From Comamonadaceae bacterium (GTDB taxonomy: Bacteria; Pseudomonadota; Gammaproteobacteria; Burkholderiales; Burkholderiaceae_C), in NCBI GenBank assembly GCA_021286965.1, contig JAJTBK010000343.1:1-23776 (forward strand): a stretch of DNA of 23,776 nt. The letters run 5' to 3'. Position numbers and translations under genes: made by a program. Numbering within the stretch: the first letter of the stretch is position 1; each line of letters starts with the position of its first letter. Below the pieces are notes generated by a model that made no database searches, had not been told where the DNA came from, and saw only the letters and a program-made list of their open reading frames with translations. Of the stretch, positions 6,907-17,184 are shown piece after piece.

Positions 6907-9066
6907 TCAGGCGGCCAGGCGTGAGAGGTCGGCGACGCGGTTCATGGCCTGGTGCAGGGTCTTGAGCAGGCCCAGGCGGTTCAGGCGCACGTCGAGCTGT
7001 TCGGCATTGACCATGACGTCGTCAAAGAAGGCATCGACCGGCGCGCGCAGCACGGCCAGGGTCTGCAGGCTGGCGGTGAAGTCACCGGCGGCAAACTGCG
7101 CGTCGGCCTCGGGCACGAAGCGCTGCAGCTGGACGTACAGGTCCTGCTCAGCCTGCTCCTGCAAGAGCTCGGGGTTGACGTGGGCGTCCACCGCGTCGGC
7201 TTTTTTCAGGATGTTGGTCACGCGCTTGTTGGCTGCGGCCAGCGCGGGTGCCTCGGGCAATTGCGCAAAGGCGCGCACCGCCGCCAGCTGCCGGGGCACC
7301 AGCGCCAGCTGCTGCGGGCGCAGGGCGAGCACGGCATCGACCTCCTGCGCGCTGTAGCCCTGCTCGCGCAGGCTGCCGGCCAGGCGCTCGTAGATGAAAT
7401 CCTGCAACGCAGCGCTGGGGTCGGCGATCTTGGCACCAAAGGCGGGTACGGCGGCGTCCAGCAGCGCGCCCAGCCGCAGCGGCAGATCACGCTCGGCCAA
7501 CATGCGGATCACGCCCAGCGCATGGCGGCGCAGCGCAAACGGGTCGCGGTCGCCCGTGGGCAGGTTGCCGATGCCGAACATGCCGACCAGGGTTTCGAGC
7601 TTGTCGGCCAGCGCCACCACCAGGCCGACGTTGTTGCGCGGCAGGCTGTCGCCGGCGAAGCGCGGCTTGTAGTGGTCCTCGATGGCGTGGGCCACGTCGT
7701 CGGGCAGGCCGTCGTTGATGGCGTAGTACGCGCCCATGGTGCCCTGCAGCTCGGGGAACTCGCCCACCATGTCGGTCACCAGGTCGGTCTTGGCCAGGAG
7801 CGCGGCGTTGTCCACGCAGGTCATCAGATAGTCTTGCACCACCTCGGCGTCCTGCGTACCGTCGATGGCGTGCTGCGCCGCCAGCGCCTCGAACAGCTGC
7901 GCACCGATGGCCTGGGCGATGGCGCGCACGCGCGCCACACGCTCGCCCTGGGTGCCCAGTTGGTTGTGGTACACGACCTTGTCGAGTTGCTCGACGCGGC
8001 TGACCAGGGTTTTCTTGCGGTCCTGGTCGAAGAAAAACTTGGCGTCGGCCAGGCGCGGGCGCACCACACGCTCGTTGCCCTGGATGACGGCGCTCGCGTC
8101 CTGCGGGCAGATGTTGCTCACCACCAGGAACTGGTGCGTCAACTTGCCCTCGGCGTCCAGCAGCGGGAAGTACTTCTGGTTCGCCTTCATGGTCAGGATC
8201 AGGCATTCCTGCGGCACGGCCAGGAATTCCTCCTCGAACTGGCACACGAGCACGTTCGGGCGCTCCACCAGGGCCGTCACCTCGTCCAGCAATGCTTCAT
8301 CTTCGATAGCACGTACCCCGCCCCCCACCTGCGCTGCAGCCTTTGCAAGCTGCTCGGCAATGGCGGCGCGGCGCTCGGCAAAGCTGGCGATCACGGCGCC
8401 CTCGTCCTGCAGCTGGCGGGCGTAGCTGTCGGCGTCCTGCAGCTGCACCGGCTGCACGGCGGCCTCAAAACGGTGGCCCTGGGTGCTGCGGCCGGCGGTA
8501 AGGCCCAGCGCCTGCACCGGCACCACGCTGCTGCCGTGCAGCGCCACCAGACCGTGCGCCGGGCGCACGAAGTGGACGCTGCTCCAGCCATCCTGCAGCT
8601 GGTAGCGCATGACCTTGGGGATGGGCAGCTTGGCCAGGGCCTCGTCCAGCGCTTTTTGCAGGCCCTCGGCCAGGATGGCGCCCTGGGCGGTGCTTTCAAA
8701 GTAGAGCACCTCGGCCTTGCCGTCGTGAATGCGCTTCAAGCCCGCCACGGCGGCGGCATCGGCGCCCAGGGCGGCGAGTTTTTTCAAGAGCGCGGGCGTG
8801 GCCTGGCCGTCCGCCGCCAGGCCCACGGCCACGGGCATGAGTTTTTGCGACACGGCCTTGTCCGGCGCCTGCGCCAGCACGCCGGTGATGTGCGCAGCCA
8901 GACGGCGCGGCGAGGCGTAGGCGGTGCAGACACCATCCCGCGCCGCCAGGCCCTGGGCCACGAGCTGAGCGTGCAGCACGCTGGCAAAGGCGTCGCCCAG
9001 CTTTTGCAGGGCTTTGGGGGGCAGTTCTTCAACGAACAGTTCAACGAGCAAATTAGCGGTGGTCAT
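6907..9066 (-). CDS. glyS: Glycine--tRNA ligase beta subunit
   Basis: This 719-residue beta subunit of the bacterial alpha2beta2 glycyl-tRNA synthetase binds and positions tRNA-Gly. The start LLVELFVEELPPKAL is the family signature, MKANQKYFPLLD and NERVVRPRLADAKFFFDQDRK are strongly conserved internal blocks, and the C-terminus (about 600-719) is the helical anticodon-recognition region. Length fits the usual 690-720. ATG 9066 lies 15 bases after the glyQ stop, with a GGAG-containing sequence in between. A patch around 8290-8355 (residues about 238-259) uses A/T-ending codons (CTT, GCA, GTA, CGT, GCT, GAA, GAT) unlike the rest and may be a remnant of the palindromic element. Confidence 0.97.
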   Translation of the reverse strand: MTTANLLVELFVEELPPKALQKLGDAFASVLHAQLVAQGLAARDGVCTAYASPRRLAAHITGVLAQAPDKAVSQKLMPVAVGLAADGQATPALLKKLAALGADAAAVAGLKRIHDGKAEVLYFESTAQGAILAEGLQKALDEALAKLPIPKVMRYQLQDGWSSVHFVRPAHGLVALHGSSVVPVQALGLTAGRSTQGHRFEAAVQPVQLQDADSYARQLQDEGAVIASFAERRAAIAEQLAKAAAQVGGGVRAIEDEALLDEVTALVERPNVLVCQFEEEFLAVPQECLILTMKANQKYFPLLDAEGKLTHQFLVVSNICPQDASAVIQGNERVVRPRLADAKFFFDQDRKKTLVSRVEQLDKVVYHNQLGTQGERVARVRAIAQAIGAQLFEALAAQHAIDGTQDAEVVQDYLMTCVDNAALLAKTDLVTDMVGEFPELQGTMGAYYAINDGLPDDVAHAIEDHYKPRFAGDSLPRNNVGLVVALADKLETLVGMFGIGNLPTGDRDPFALRRHALGVIRMLAERDLPLRLGALLDAAVPAFGAKIADPSAALQDFIYERLAGSLREQGYSAQEVDAVLALRPQQLALVPRQLAAVRAFAQLPEAPALAAANKRVTNILKKADAVDAHVNPELLQEQAEQDLYVQLQRFVPEADAQFAAGDFTASLQTLAVLRAPVDAFFDDVMVNAEQLDVRLNRLGLLKTLHQAMNRVADLSRLAA
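8301..8345. repeat. Possible decayed palindromic element inside glyS
   Basis: GATAGC (8305-8310) and GCGCTGCAGC (8331-8340) match the two outer edges of the element. The distance between the AGC triplets (33 bases) is close to that in the other copies. The middle is not similar. The surrounding codons have unusually A/T-rich third positions. This is the weakest of the proposed copies. Confidence 0.3.
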
Positions 9067-9081
9067 GGGGTTCTCTCCGGC

Positions 9082-10020
9082 TCAGGCGGCTTTTTTGCTT
9101 TGTTGTTCGGCGGCCTTGGCCAGCTCGGCCAGCACCTCATCGGCATGTGCGCGCGGCGCCATGGGGAACCCTAAGCGCGCGCGGCTGTCGAGGTAGCTCT
9201 TGCCCACGGCGCGCGCCAGGTTGCGGATGCGGCCGATGTAGGCGGCGCGCTCGGTCACCGAGATGGCGCCGCGCGCGTCCAGCAGGTTGAAGGTGTGCGC
9301 GGCCTTCAAGACCTGCTCGTAGGCGGGCAGGGCCAGCTGCTCGGCCATCAAATGCTGGGCCTGCTTTTCATAGGCGCCAAAGGCGGTGAACAAAAAATCG
9401 GCGTCGGAATGCTCGAAGTTGTAGGTGGACTGCTCGACCTCGTTCTGGTGATAGACGTCGCCGTAGGTCAAACCATCCGTCCAGGTCAGGTTGTAGACGT
9501 TGTCCACGCCCTGCAAATACATGGCCAGGCGCTCCAGGCCGTAGGTGATCTCGCCGGTGGCGGGCTTGCAGTCGATGCCGGCGACCTGCTGGAAGTAGGT
9601 GAACTGCGTCACTTCCATGCCGTTCAGCCACACCTCCCAGCCCAGGCCCCAGGCACCGAGCGTCGGGTTCTCCCAGTCGTCCTCGACGAAGCGGATGTCG
9701 TTCTTCTTCAGGTCGAAGCCCAGCGCTTCGAGCGAGCCCAGGTACAGCTCCAGGATGTTGGCCGGCGCGGGCTTCAAGACCACCTGGTACTGGTAGTAGT
9801 GCTGCAGGCGGTTGGGGTTGTCGCCATAGCGCCCGTCCTTGGGGCGGCGGCTGGGCTGCACGTAGGCGGCCTTCCAAGGCTCGGGGCCGATGGCGCGCAG
9901 GAAGGTGGCGGTGTGCGAAGTGCCGGCGCCGACCTCCATGTCGTAGGGCTGCAAGAGCGCACAGCCCTGTTCGGCCCAATAGTTCTGCAGGGTGAGAATG
10001 ATTTGTTGGAAGGTGAGCAT
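9082..10020 (-). CDS. glyQ: Glycine--tRNA ligase alpha subunit
   Basis: This 312-residue catalytic alpha subunit activates glycine with ATP and transfers it to tRNA-Gly together with GlyS. The N-terminal block [20 protein letters not shown] and the [20 protein letters not shown] block are diagnostic. [16 protein letters not shown] follows near the C-terminus. The tail is Ala/Lys-rich (EQQSKKAA). ATG 10020 gives the family start MLTFQQ; the 18-residue upstream extension from an earlier ATG is not conserved in character. No strong Shine-Dalgarno is visible. It leads the minus-strand run glyQ-glyS-membrane protein-gmhB-plsC, and a candidate -10 box lies about 53 bases upstream. Confidence 0.97.
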   Translation of the reverse strand: MLTFQQIILTLQNYWAEQGCALLQPYDMEVGAGTSHTATFLRAIGPEPWKAAYVQPSRRPKDGRYGDNPNRLQHYYQYQVVLKPAPANILELYLGSLEALGFDLKKNDIRFVEDDWENPTLGAWGLGWEVWLNGMEVTQFTYFQQVAGIDCKPATGEITYGLERLAMYLQGVDNVYNLTWTDGLTYGDVYHQNEVEQSTYNFEHSDADFLFTAFGAYEKQAQHLMAEQLALPAYEQVLKAAHTFNLLDARGAISVTERAAYIGRIRNLARAVGKSYLDSRARLGFPMAPRAHADEVLAELAKAAEQQSKKAA

Positions 10021-10042
10021 GGCGGCCAATGTTCGGTAGGCG

Positions 10043-10078
10043 GCGCCCACGGGGGGCGCACGCGAACCGGACATTTTA
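10043..10078 (-). promoter_or_regulatory. Candidate glyQ promoter -10 box and leader hairpin
   Basis: On the minus strand TAAAAT (10078-10073) matches the sigma-70 -10 consensus at five of six positions, but no good -35 is found 16-18 bases upstream. Between it and glyQ, GCGCCC (10043-10048) and GGGCGC (10054-10059) form a perfect 6-bp stem. This 90-base spacer is the only place for a promoter separate from the bkd operon. Confidence 0.35.
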
Positions 10079-10110
10079 GGCTGCTTGGCTGGGGCAGCGG
10101 TGGCCGCAGG

Positions 10111-11508
10111 CTAGGCGTGCAGCGCCCGCCCCAGCGCCTTGAGCGCCGCCTCCTGCACCGCCTCGCCCAGCGTCGGGTGGGCGTGGATGGTGTGGGCCAC
10201 GTCCTCCAGGCGCGCGCCCATCTCGATGGACTGGCCAAAGGCGGCGGCGAGTTCGGCCACGCCCTGCCCCACGGCCTGCCAGCCGAGGATGAGGTGGTCG
10301 CCCTCGCGCGCCACCACGCGCACAAAGCCGCCGCTGGCTTCGAGTGTCATGGCGCGGCCATTGGCGGCGAAGGGGAAGGCGGCGTCGATGCAGGCGATGC
10401 CGGCGGCGCGCGCCTGGCCGGGCGTTTTACCCACCACCACCACCTCGGGGTCCGTGAAGCACACCGCCGGCATGGCCAGGGGCTCGAAGCGCCGGTTTTG
10501 CCCGGCGATCTGCTCAGCCACGCATTCGCCCTGCGCCATGGCGCGGTGCGCCAGCATGGGCTCGCCCGTCACGTCGCCAATGGCCCAGACATTGCGCATG
10601 GAGGTTTTGCAGTGCGCGTCGATAGCGATGTGGCGCCCGGCCATGTCCAGCTGCAAACCTTCCAGCCCAAAGCCCGTGGTGCGCGGCCTGCGGCCGACGG
10701 CGACGAGCACGCGGTCAGCCGGCAGGGCAAAGTCCTCGGCGCGCGCGTCGATGCGCACGTGTACGCCGTTCTGTGCATCCCAGCCCGCCACGCTGCAGCC
10801 CAGGTGCAGCACGACGCCGCTTTTTTGCAGCGCATCGAGCACGGGCTGGGTCAGTTCCTCGTCGTAGCTCGGCAGCACGCGTTGCGCGGCTTCGACCACG
10901 GTGACTTCCGCGCCCAGCTTGCGGTAGGCCATGCCGAGTTCGAGCCCGATGTAGCCCGCACCGACGACGACCAGGCGCTTGGGGATGGCGTCGGGCGCGA
11001 GCGCGTCGGTGGACGACCAGATCGCGCCGCCAAACGGCATGGACGGCAGCTCCACCGGCGTGGAGCCGGTGGCCAGCAGCAGGTGCTCGCAGTGCACGCG
11101 CTGGGTCTGGCCGTCGGCCAGGGTGACGGTGACGGTCTTGCCGTCCTCGATCTGCGCCCAGCCCTTGAGCACCTGCACGCCCGCCTTGCGCAGCAGGCCG
11201 CCGACGCCGCCGGTCAAGCGCTGCACGATGCCGTCCTTCCAGCGCACGGTTTGCGCGATGTCGATCTGCGGCTCCTGCACGCGGATGCCGGTTTTGGAGC
11301 CGCCCGCCTGCTGGCGGGCGTGCTCGAACTCGTGCGCCGCGTGGATCAGCGCCTTGGACGGAATGCAGCCGATGTTCAGGCACGTGCCGCCCAGGCTCGC
11401 GCCTTCGACCAGCACGGTGGGAATGCCCAACTGGCCGGCGCGGATGCCGGCCACGTAGCCGCCGGGGCCGCCGCCGAGGATGAGCAGCTTGGTGGTGATT
11501 TCTTTCAT
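10111..11508 (-). CDS. lpdV: Dihydrolipoyl dehydrogenase (E3) of the branched-chain 2-oxoacid dehydrogenase complex
   Basis: This 465-residue FAD flavoprotein reoxidises the dihydrolipoyl arm of E2 and reduces NAD+. The FAD-binding start is [21 protein letters not shown], the redox disulfide is [12 protein letters not shown] (Cys43 and Cys48), the NAD-binding segment is [13 protein letters not shown], and the C-terminal catalytic dyad is HAHPTLGEA (His444, Glu449). ATG 11508 has GGGAGG upstream; the frame extends to 11601 but that part only overlaps bkdB in another frame. It starts 16 bases after the bkdB stop and is the last gene of the operon, which supports assignment as the dedicated LpdV rather than the E3 of pyruvate or 2-oxoglutarate dehydrogenase. 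Confidence 0.94.
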   Translation of the reverse strand: MKEITTKLLILGGGPGGYVAGIRAGQLGIPTVLVEGASLGGTCLNIGCIPSKALIHAAHEFEHARQQAGGSKTGIRVQEPQIDIAQTVRWKDGIVQRLTGGVGGLLRKAGVQVLKGWAQIEDGKTVTVTLADGQTQRVHCEHLLLATGSTPVELPSMPFGGAIWSSTDALAPDAIPKRLVVVGAGYIGLELGMAYRKLGAEVTVVEAAQRVLPSYDEELTQPVLDALQKSGVVLHLGCSVAGWDAQNGVHVRIDARAEDFALPADRVLVAVGRRPRTTGFGLEGLQLDMAGRHIAIDAHCKTSMRNVWAIGDVTGEPMLAHRAMAQGECVAEQIAGQNRRFEPLAMPAVCFTDPEVVVVGKTPGQARAAGIACIDAAFPFAANGRAMTLEASGGFVRVVAREGDHLILGWQAVGQGVAELAAAFGQSIEMGARLEDVAHTIHAHPTLGEAVQEAALKALGRALHA

Positions 11509-11524
11509 GTTCTTGCCTCCCGGT

Positions 11525-12841
11525 TCAGTCCACAAACAGCAGCGCCGGGGTTTCCAGCAGGGCGCGCACGGCCTGGATGAAGCGCGCTGCGTCCATGCCA
11601 TCGACCACGCGGTGGTCGAACGAGGACGACAGGTTCATGAGCTGGCGCGCCACCACCTGGCCACCGCGCAGCATGGGGCGCTCGACCATGCGGTTCACGC
11701 CGACGATGGCCACCTCGGGGTGGTTGATGACCGGGGTACTGACGATGCCGCCCAGCGCCCCCAGGCTGGTGAGGGTGATGGTCGAGCCCGAGAGCTCCTC
11801 GCGCGCCAGCTTGCCGTTCTTGGCGCCCTCGGCCAGGCGGGCGATGCCGGCGGCGCATTGCCACAGGTCCAGGCTTTCGGCGTGGCGCAGCACGGGCACC
11901 ATCAGGCCGGCGTCGGTCTGCGCGGCAATGCCCAGGTGCACGGCCTCGTAGCGGGTGATTTGCCCCGCGTCGTCGTCGTAGCGGACGTTGATCTGCGGAA
12001 AATCGCGCAACGCCACCACCATGGCGCGGGCCAGCAAGGGCAGCAGCGTGAGCTTGCCGCGCTGCGCGCCGTGGATTTTGTTGAGCTGCTGGCGCAAGGC
12101 TTCAAGCTCGGTCACGTCCACCTCTTCCACATAGCTGAAATGCGGGATGCGGCGCTTGGCCTCCTGCATTTTTTGCGCAATCTTGCGGCGCAGGCCGATG
12201 ACGGGGATGTGCTCCTCGCCATGGCGCTCGGCGTACTGCGTGCGGCCCACGCCCTGGGGCTGGCCACCGTGGGCGGCGTAGGCGTCCAGGTCGGCATGGG
12301 CGATGCGCCCGGCCGGGCCGCTGCCGTGCACGTAGCGCAGGTCAATGCCCATGTCCTGCGCACGGCGGCGCACGGCGGGCGAGGCCAGGGGGCGTTCGCC
12401 CTCTTTGCGCGCGCTGGCCGTGGGGCGCGGGGCGCTGGCCGGGCGCGGCGCAGGGGCCGCAGCAGGCGCAGCAGGCACAGGCGCAGCGGCGGGCACGGGT
12501 GCAGCGGCAGAAGCGACCGACTCTTTTGCTACTATATTGATAGCCGGTTGCGCTTGACTGGCGGGCGCTGGAGCCGAATTCTCCTTGAGGTTTCCAGCGC
12601 CTTCCACCTCCAGCCGCACCAGCTCAGCGCCCACGGCGATGACCTGGCCGACCTGGCAGCCCAGCGCCAGCACCTTGCCCGTGACGGGCGAGGGCACTTC
12701 GACGGTGGCCTTGTCCGTCATCACATCGGCCAGGTGCTGATCTTCGGCAACGCTGTCGCCCACCTGCACGTTCCAGCCCACCAGTTCCACTTCGGCAATG
12801 CCCTCGCCAATGTCGGGCACGCGGATCACGTAAATACCCAT
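11525..12841 (-). CDS. bkdB: Dihydrolipoyl acyltransferase (E2) of the branched-chain 2-oxoacid dehydrogenase complex
   Basis: This 438-residue E2 core subunit transfers branched-chain acyl groups to CoA. One lipoyl domain is present (residues about 1-80, [12 protein letters not shown] with Lys44 lipoylated). A flexible linker follows, Ala/Pro-rich with alternating APVPAA units. The peripheral subunit-binding domain is [28 protein letters not shown], and the C-terminal catalytic domain has [11 protein letters not shown] (His410, Asp414). One lipoyl domain is normal for BkdB, unlike the multi-lipoyl pyruvate E2 of this group. The linker stretch [20 protein letters not shown] carries codons such as ATA, GTA, GCA and AAA, atypical for this genome, and appears to derive from a palindromic element. 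GGAGG precedes ATG 12841, inside the end of bkdA2, with a 4-base intergenic gap. Confidence 0.94.
   Translation of the reverse strand: MGIYVIRVPDIGEGIAEVELVGWNVQVGDSVAEDQHLADVMTDKATVEVPSPVTGKVLALGCQVGQVIAVGAELVRLEVEGAGNLKENSAPAPASQAQPAINIVAKESVASAAAPVPAAAPVPAAPAAAPAPRPASAPRPTASARKEGERPLASPAVRRRAQDMGIDLRYVHGSGPAGRIAHADLDAYAAHGGQPQGVGRTQYAERHGEEHIPVIGLRRKIAQKMQEAKRRIPHFSYVEEVDVTELEALRQQLNKIHGAQRGKLTLLPLLARAMVVALRDFPQINVRYDDDAGQITRYEAVHLGIAAQTDAGLMVPVLRHAESLDLWQCAAGIARLAEGAKNGKLAREELSGSTITLTSLGALGGIVSTPVINHPEVAIVGVNRMVERPMLRGGQVVARQLMNLSSSFDHRVVDGMDAARFIQAVRALLETPALLFVD
12525..12580. repeat. Decayed palindromic element inside the bkdB linker
   Basis: On the plus strand GATAGCC (12539-12545), CGCTTGACTGGC (12551-12562) and GCGCTGGAGCC (12565-12575) follow the order and spacing of the element. 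AT-rich flanks resemble those at 2005-2020. The left edge TACTATATTGATAGC is strikingly AT-rich for coding DNA here. The copy is in frame and lies in a disordered linker, where an insertion would be tolerated. Confidence 0.6.
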
Positions 12842-12845
12842 GGTG

Positions 12846-13880
12846 TCAGGCCTCCACAGTGCGCTTGAGGGCCTCGGCCACGCGGGCCGGGCCGGGGAAG
12901 TAAGCCCATTCCTGGGCGTGCGGGTAGGGGGTGTCCCAGCCGGTCACGCGCTCGATGGGGGCTTCGAGCTGGTAGAAGCAGTGCTCCTGCACCAGCGCCA
13001 CCAGCTCGGCACCAAAGCCGCTGGTGCGCGTGGCCTCATGCACCACCACGCAGCGGCCCGTCTTGTGCACCGAGGTGACGATGGTTTCCAGGTCCAGCGG
13101 CCAGAGGCTGCGCAGGTCGATGATTTCGGCGTCGATACCGGCCTCGCGCGCCGCCGCCTCGGCCACCCAGACCATGGTGCCGTAGGCCAGCACCGTCACG
13201 GCCTTGCCGGGGCGAAACACCGCCGCCTTATCGAGCGGCACCTGGTAGTAGCCCTCGGGCACGCGGCCCATGTCGTGCTTGGACCAGGGCACGACGGGTT
13301 TGTCGTGGTGGCCGTCGAACGGGCCGTTGTACAGGCGCTTGGGCTCCAGGAAGATGACCGGGGCATCGCATTCCATGGAGGCAATGAGCAGGCCCTTGGC
13401 GTCGTAGGGGTTGCTGGGCATCACGGTGCGCAGGCCGCTGACGTGGGTGAACACGGCCTCGGGGCTTTGGCTGTGCGTCTGCCCGCCGTAAATGCCGCCG
13501 CCGCAGGGCATACGGATGGTGATGGGGGCGAAGAAATCGCCCGCCGAACGGTGGCGCAGGCGCGCCAGCTCGGAGACGATCTGGTCGTAGGCCGGGTAGA
13601 CGTAATCGGCAAACTGGATTTCCACCGCCGGGCGCAGGCCGTAGGCGGCCATGCCGATGGCGGTGCCGACGATGCCGGCCTCGGAAATCGGCGCGTCAAA
13701 GCAGCGCGTCTTGCCGTACTTGGCCTGCAGCCCTTCGGTGACGCGGAACACGCCGCCAAAGTAGCCCACGTCCTCGCCATAAACGATGACGTTGTCGTCC
13801 TTGGCCATCATCACGTCCAGCCCCGAGCGCAGGGCGGCAATCATGCTCATGGGAACCTGGTTGTCCTTGTGTTCTGCCAT
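12846..13880 (-). CDS. bkdA2: Branched-chain 2-oxoacid dehydrogenase E1 subunit beta
   Basis: This 344-residue E1 beta subunit of the TPP-dependent decarboxylase acts on the oxoacids of Val, Leu and Ile. Close resemblance to Pseudomonas putida BkdA2 is recognisable throughout: VYGEDVGYFGGVFRVTEGLQ near the N-terminus, FDAPISEAGIVGTAIGMA, RMPCGGGIYGGQTHSQSPE, and the C-terminal ERVTGWDTPYPHAQEWAYF. The YFGGVFR and GWDTPYPHAQEW segments distinguish it from pyruvate dehydrogenase E1 beta. Length matches the family (about 340). It begins 3 bases after the bkdA1 stop, with GGGGGTG upstream as the ribosome binding site, and ends 4 bases before bkdB. It works as an alpha2beta2 heterotetramer with BkdA1. 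Confidence 0.96.
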   Translation of the reverse strand: MAEHKDNQVPMSMIAALRSGLDVMMAKDDNVIVYGEDVGYFGGVFRVTEGLQAKYGKTRCFDAPISEAGIVGTAIGMAAYGLRPAVEIQFADYVYPAYDQIVSELARLRHRSAGDFFAPITIRMPCGGGIYGGQTHSQSPEAVFTHVSGLRTVMPSNPYDAKGLLIASMECDAPVIFLEPKRLYNGPFDGHHDKPVVPWSKHDMGRVPEGYYQVPLDKAAVFRPGKAVTVLAYGTMVWVAEAAAREAGIDAEIIDLRSLWPLDLETIVTSVHKTGRCVVVHEATRTSGFGAELVALVQEHCFYQLEAPIERVTGWDTPYPHAQEWAYFPGPARVAEALKRTVEA

Positions 13881-13883
13881 GGC

Positions 13884-16511
<2,628 letters not shown>

Positions 16512-16515
<4 letters not shown>

Positions 16516-17036
16516 GCTGCTTCCTTGGCTGGGTCGCCCTCGCGCAGGAACAGGCCCACGCGCAAATCGTTGGCGACGTAAATTTCCTTGCCATCGGCCA
16601 GCAAGCGGGCATCGCCAATGGCCATGTTCAGCTTGCGCTTGATGACGCGCTTGATGTCGATCTCGTAGGTGACGAGCTTCACGTCGGGCCCGACCTCGCC
16701 GGTGAACTTGACCTCGCCGGCGCCAAGAGCGCGGCCCCGGCCCGGCAGGCGCAGCCAGGTGAGGTAAAAGCCAATGAGCTGCCACATGGCGTCCAGCCCC
16801 AGGCAGCCGGGCATGACCGGATCGCCCTGGAAGTGGCAGTCGAAGAACCACAGGTCAGGCTTGACGTCGAGCTCAGCCACGATTTTCCCCAGGCCATGCG
16901 CGCCGCCTTCGCTGTCGATGTGCGTGATACGGTCGAACATCAGCATCGGCGGCAGGGGCAGGCGCCCGCTGTCGGGGGTGAACAACCGGCCCTCACCCGA
17001 TGCAATCAATTGTTCGTAGGAAAAAGATTCAGCCAT
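16512..17036 (-). CDS. fabA: 3-hydroxydecanoyl-[acyl-carrier-protein] dehydratase/isomerase
   Basis: This 174-residue enzyme dehydrates 3-hydroxydecanoyl-ACP and isomerises trans-2 to cis-3-decenoyl-ACP, the branch point to unsaturated fatty acids. The hot-dog fold signature [20 protein letters not shown] includes catalytic His68 and Asp82, with the usual 14-residue spacing. Length agrees with E. coli FabA (172). ATG 17036 gives the conserved start region [11 protein letters not shown]; an ATG at 17096 would add 20 residues and is unlikely. The Shine-Dalgarno is weak (GGAG about 13 bases upstream). The first gene of a coupled fabA-fabB pair, preceded by a leader with hairpins. Confidence 0.97.
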
Positions 17037-17082
17037 TGTCAGTCGCGCTCCAAAGGGGGGGCACCGCCACCCCGGTTGCCGT

Positions 17083-17137
17083 AAAAAACTGTCCAAGTGT
17101 GCCGCAGGCCGAGCCTGCAGCGCAGCCCCCTATTATC
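17083..17137 (-). promoter_or_regulatory. Candidate fabA promoter -10 and leader hairpin
   Basis: On the minus strand GATAAT (17137-17132) is a good -10 box without an obvious -35. Just downstream, GCTGCAGGC (17121-17113) pairs with GCCTGCGGC (17109-17101) across a 3-base loop, with one U-G pair. Six T (17088-17083) follow 12 bases later, too far for a standard terminator. Another short stem, GCCGC-GA-GCGGC (17167-17178), sits right after lnt. The arrangement could attenuate read-through from lnt or act in the fabA leader. Confidence 0.4.
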
Positions 17138-17184
17138 AAAGCAAGTGCAAGCCCCGCCAGGACAAAGCCGCGAGCGGCGCTGGC

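Noticed and set aside
6952..9174. 740-codon open frame on the plus strand opposite glyS
   Set aside because: It is the antisense shadow of a GC-rich conserved gene; its translation is rich in His, Gln, Gly and Arg without any motif.
9295..11580. 761-codon open frame on the plus strand opposite glyQ and lpdV
   Set aside because: Antisense shadow; it spans two unrelated genes and their spacer and has no family features.
12420..12520. GC-rich short tandem units (CAGCAGGCG/CAGCGGCG-like)
   Set aside because: They encode the Ala/Pro linker of BkdB, a normal feature of this protein type, not a separate repeat.
16516..16851. N-terminal extension of fabB
   Set aside because: It only runs through fabA in another frame; Cys163/His298/His333 numbering fits the ATG at 16515.
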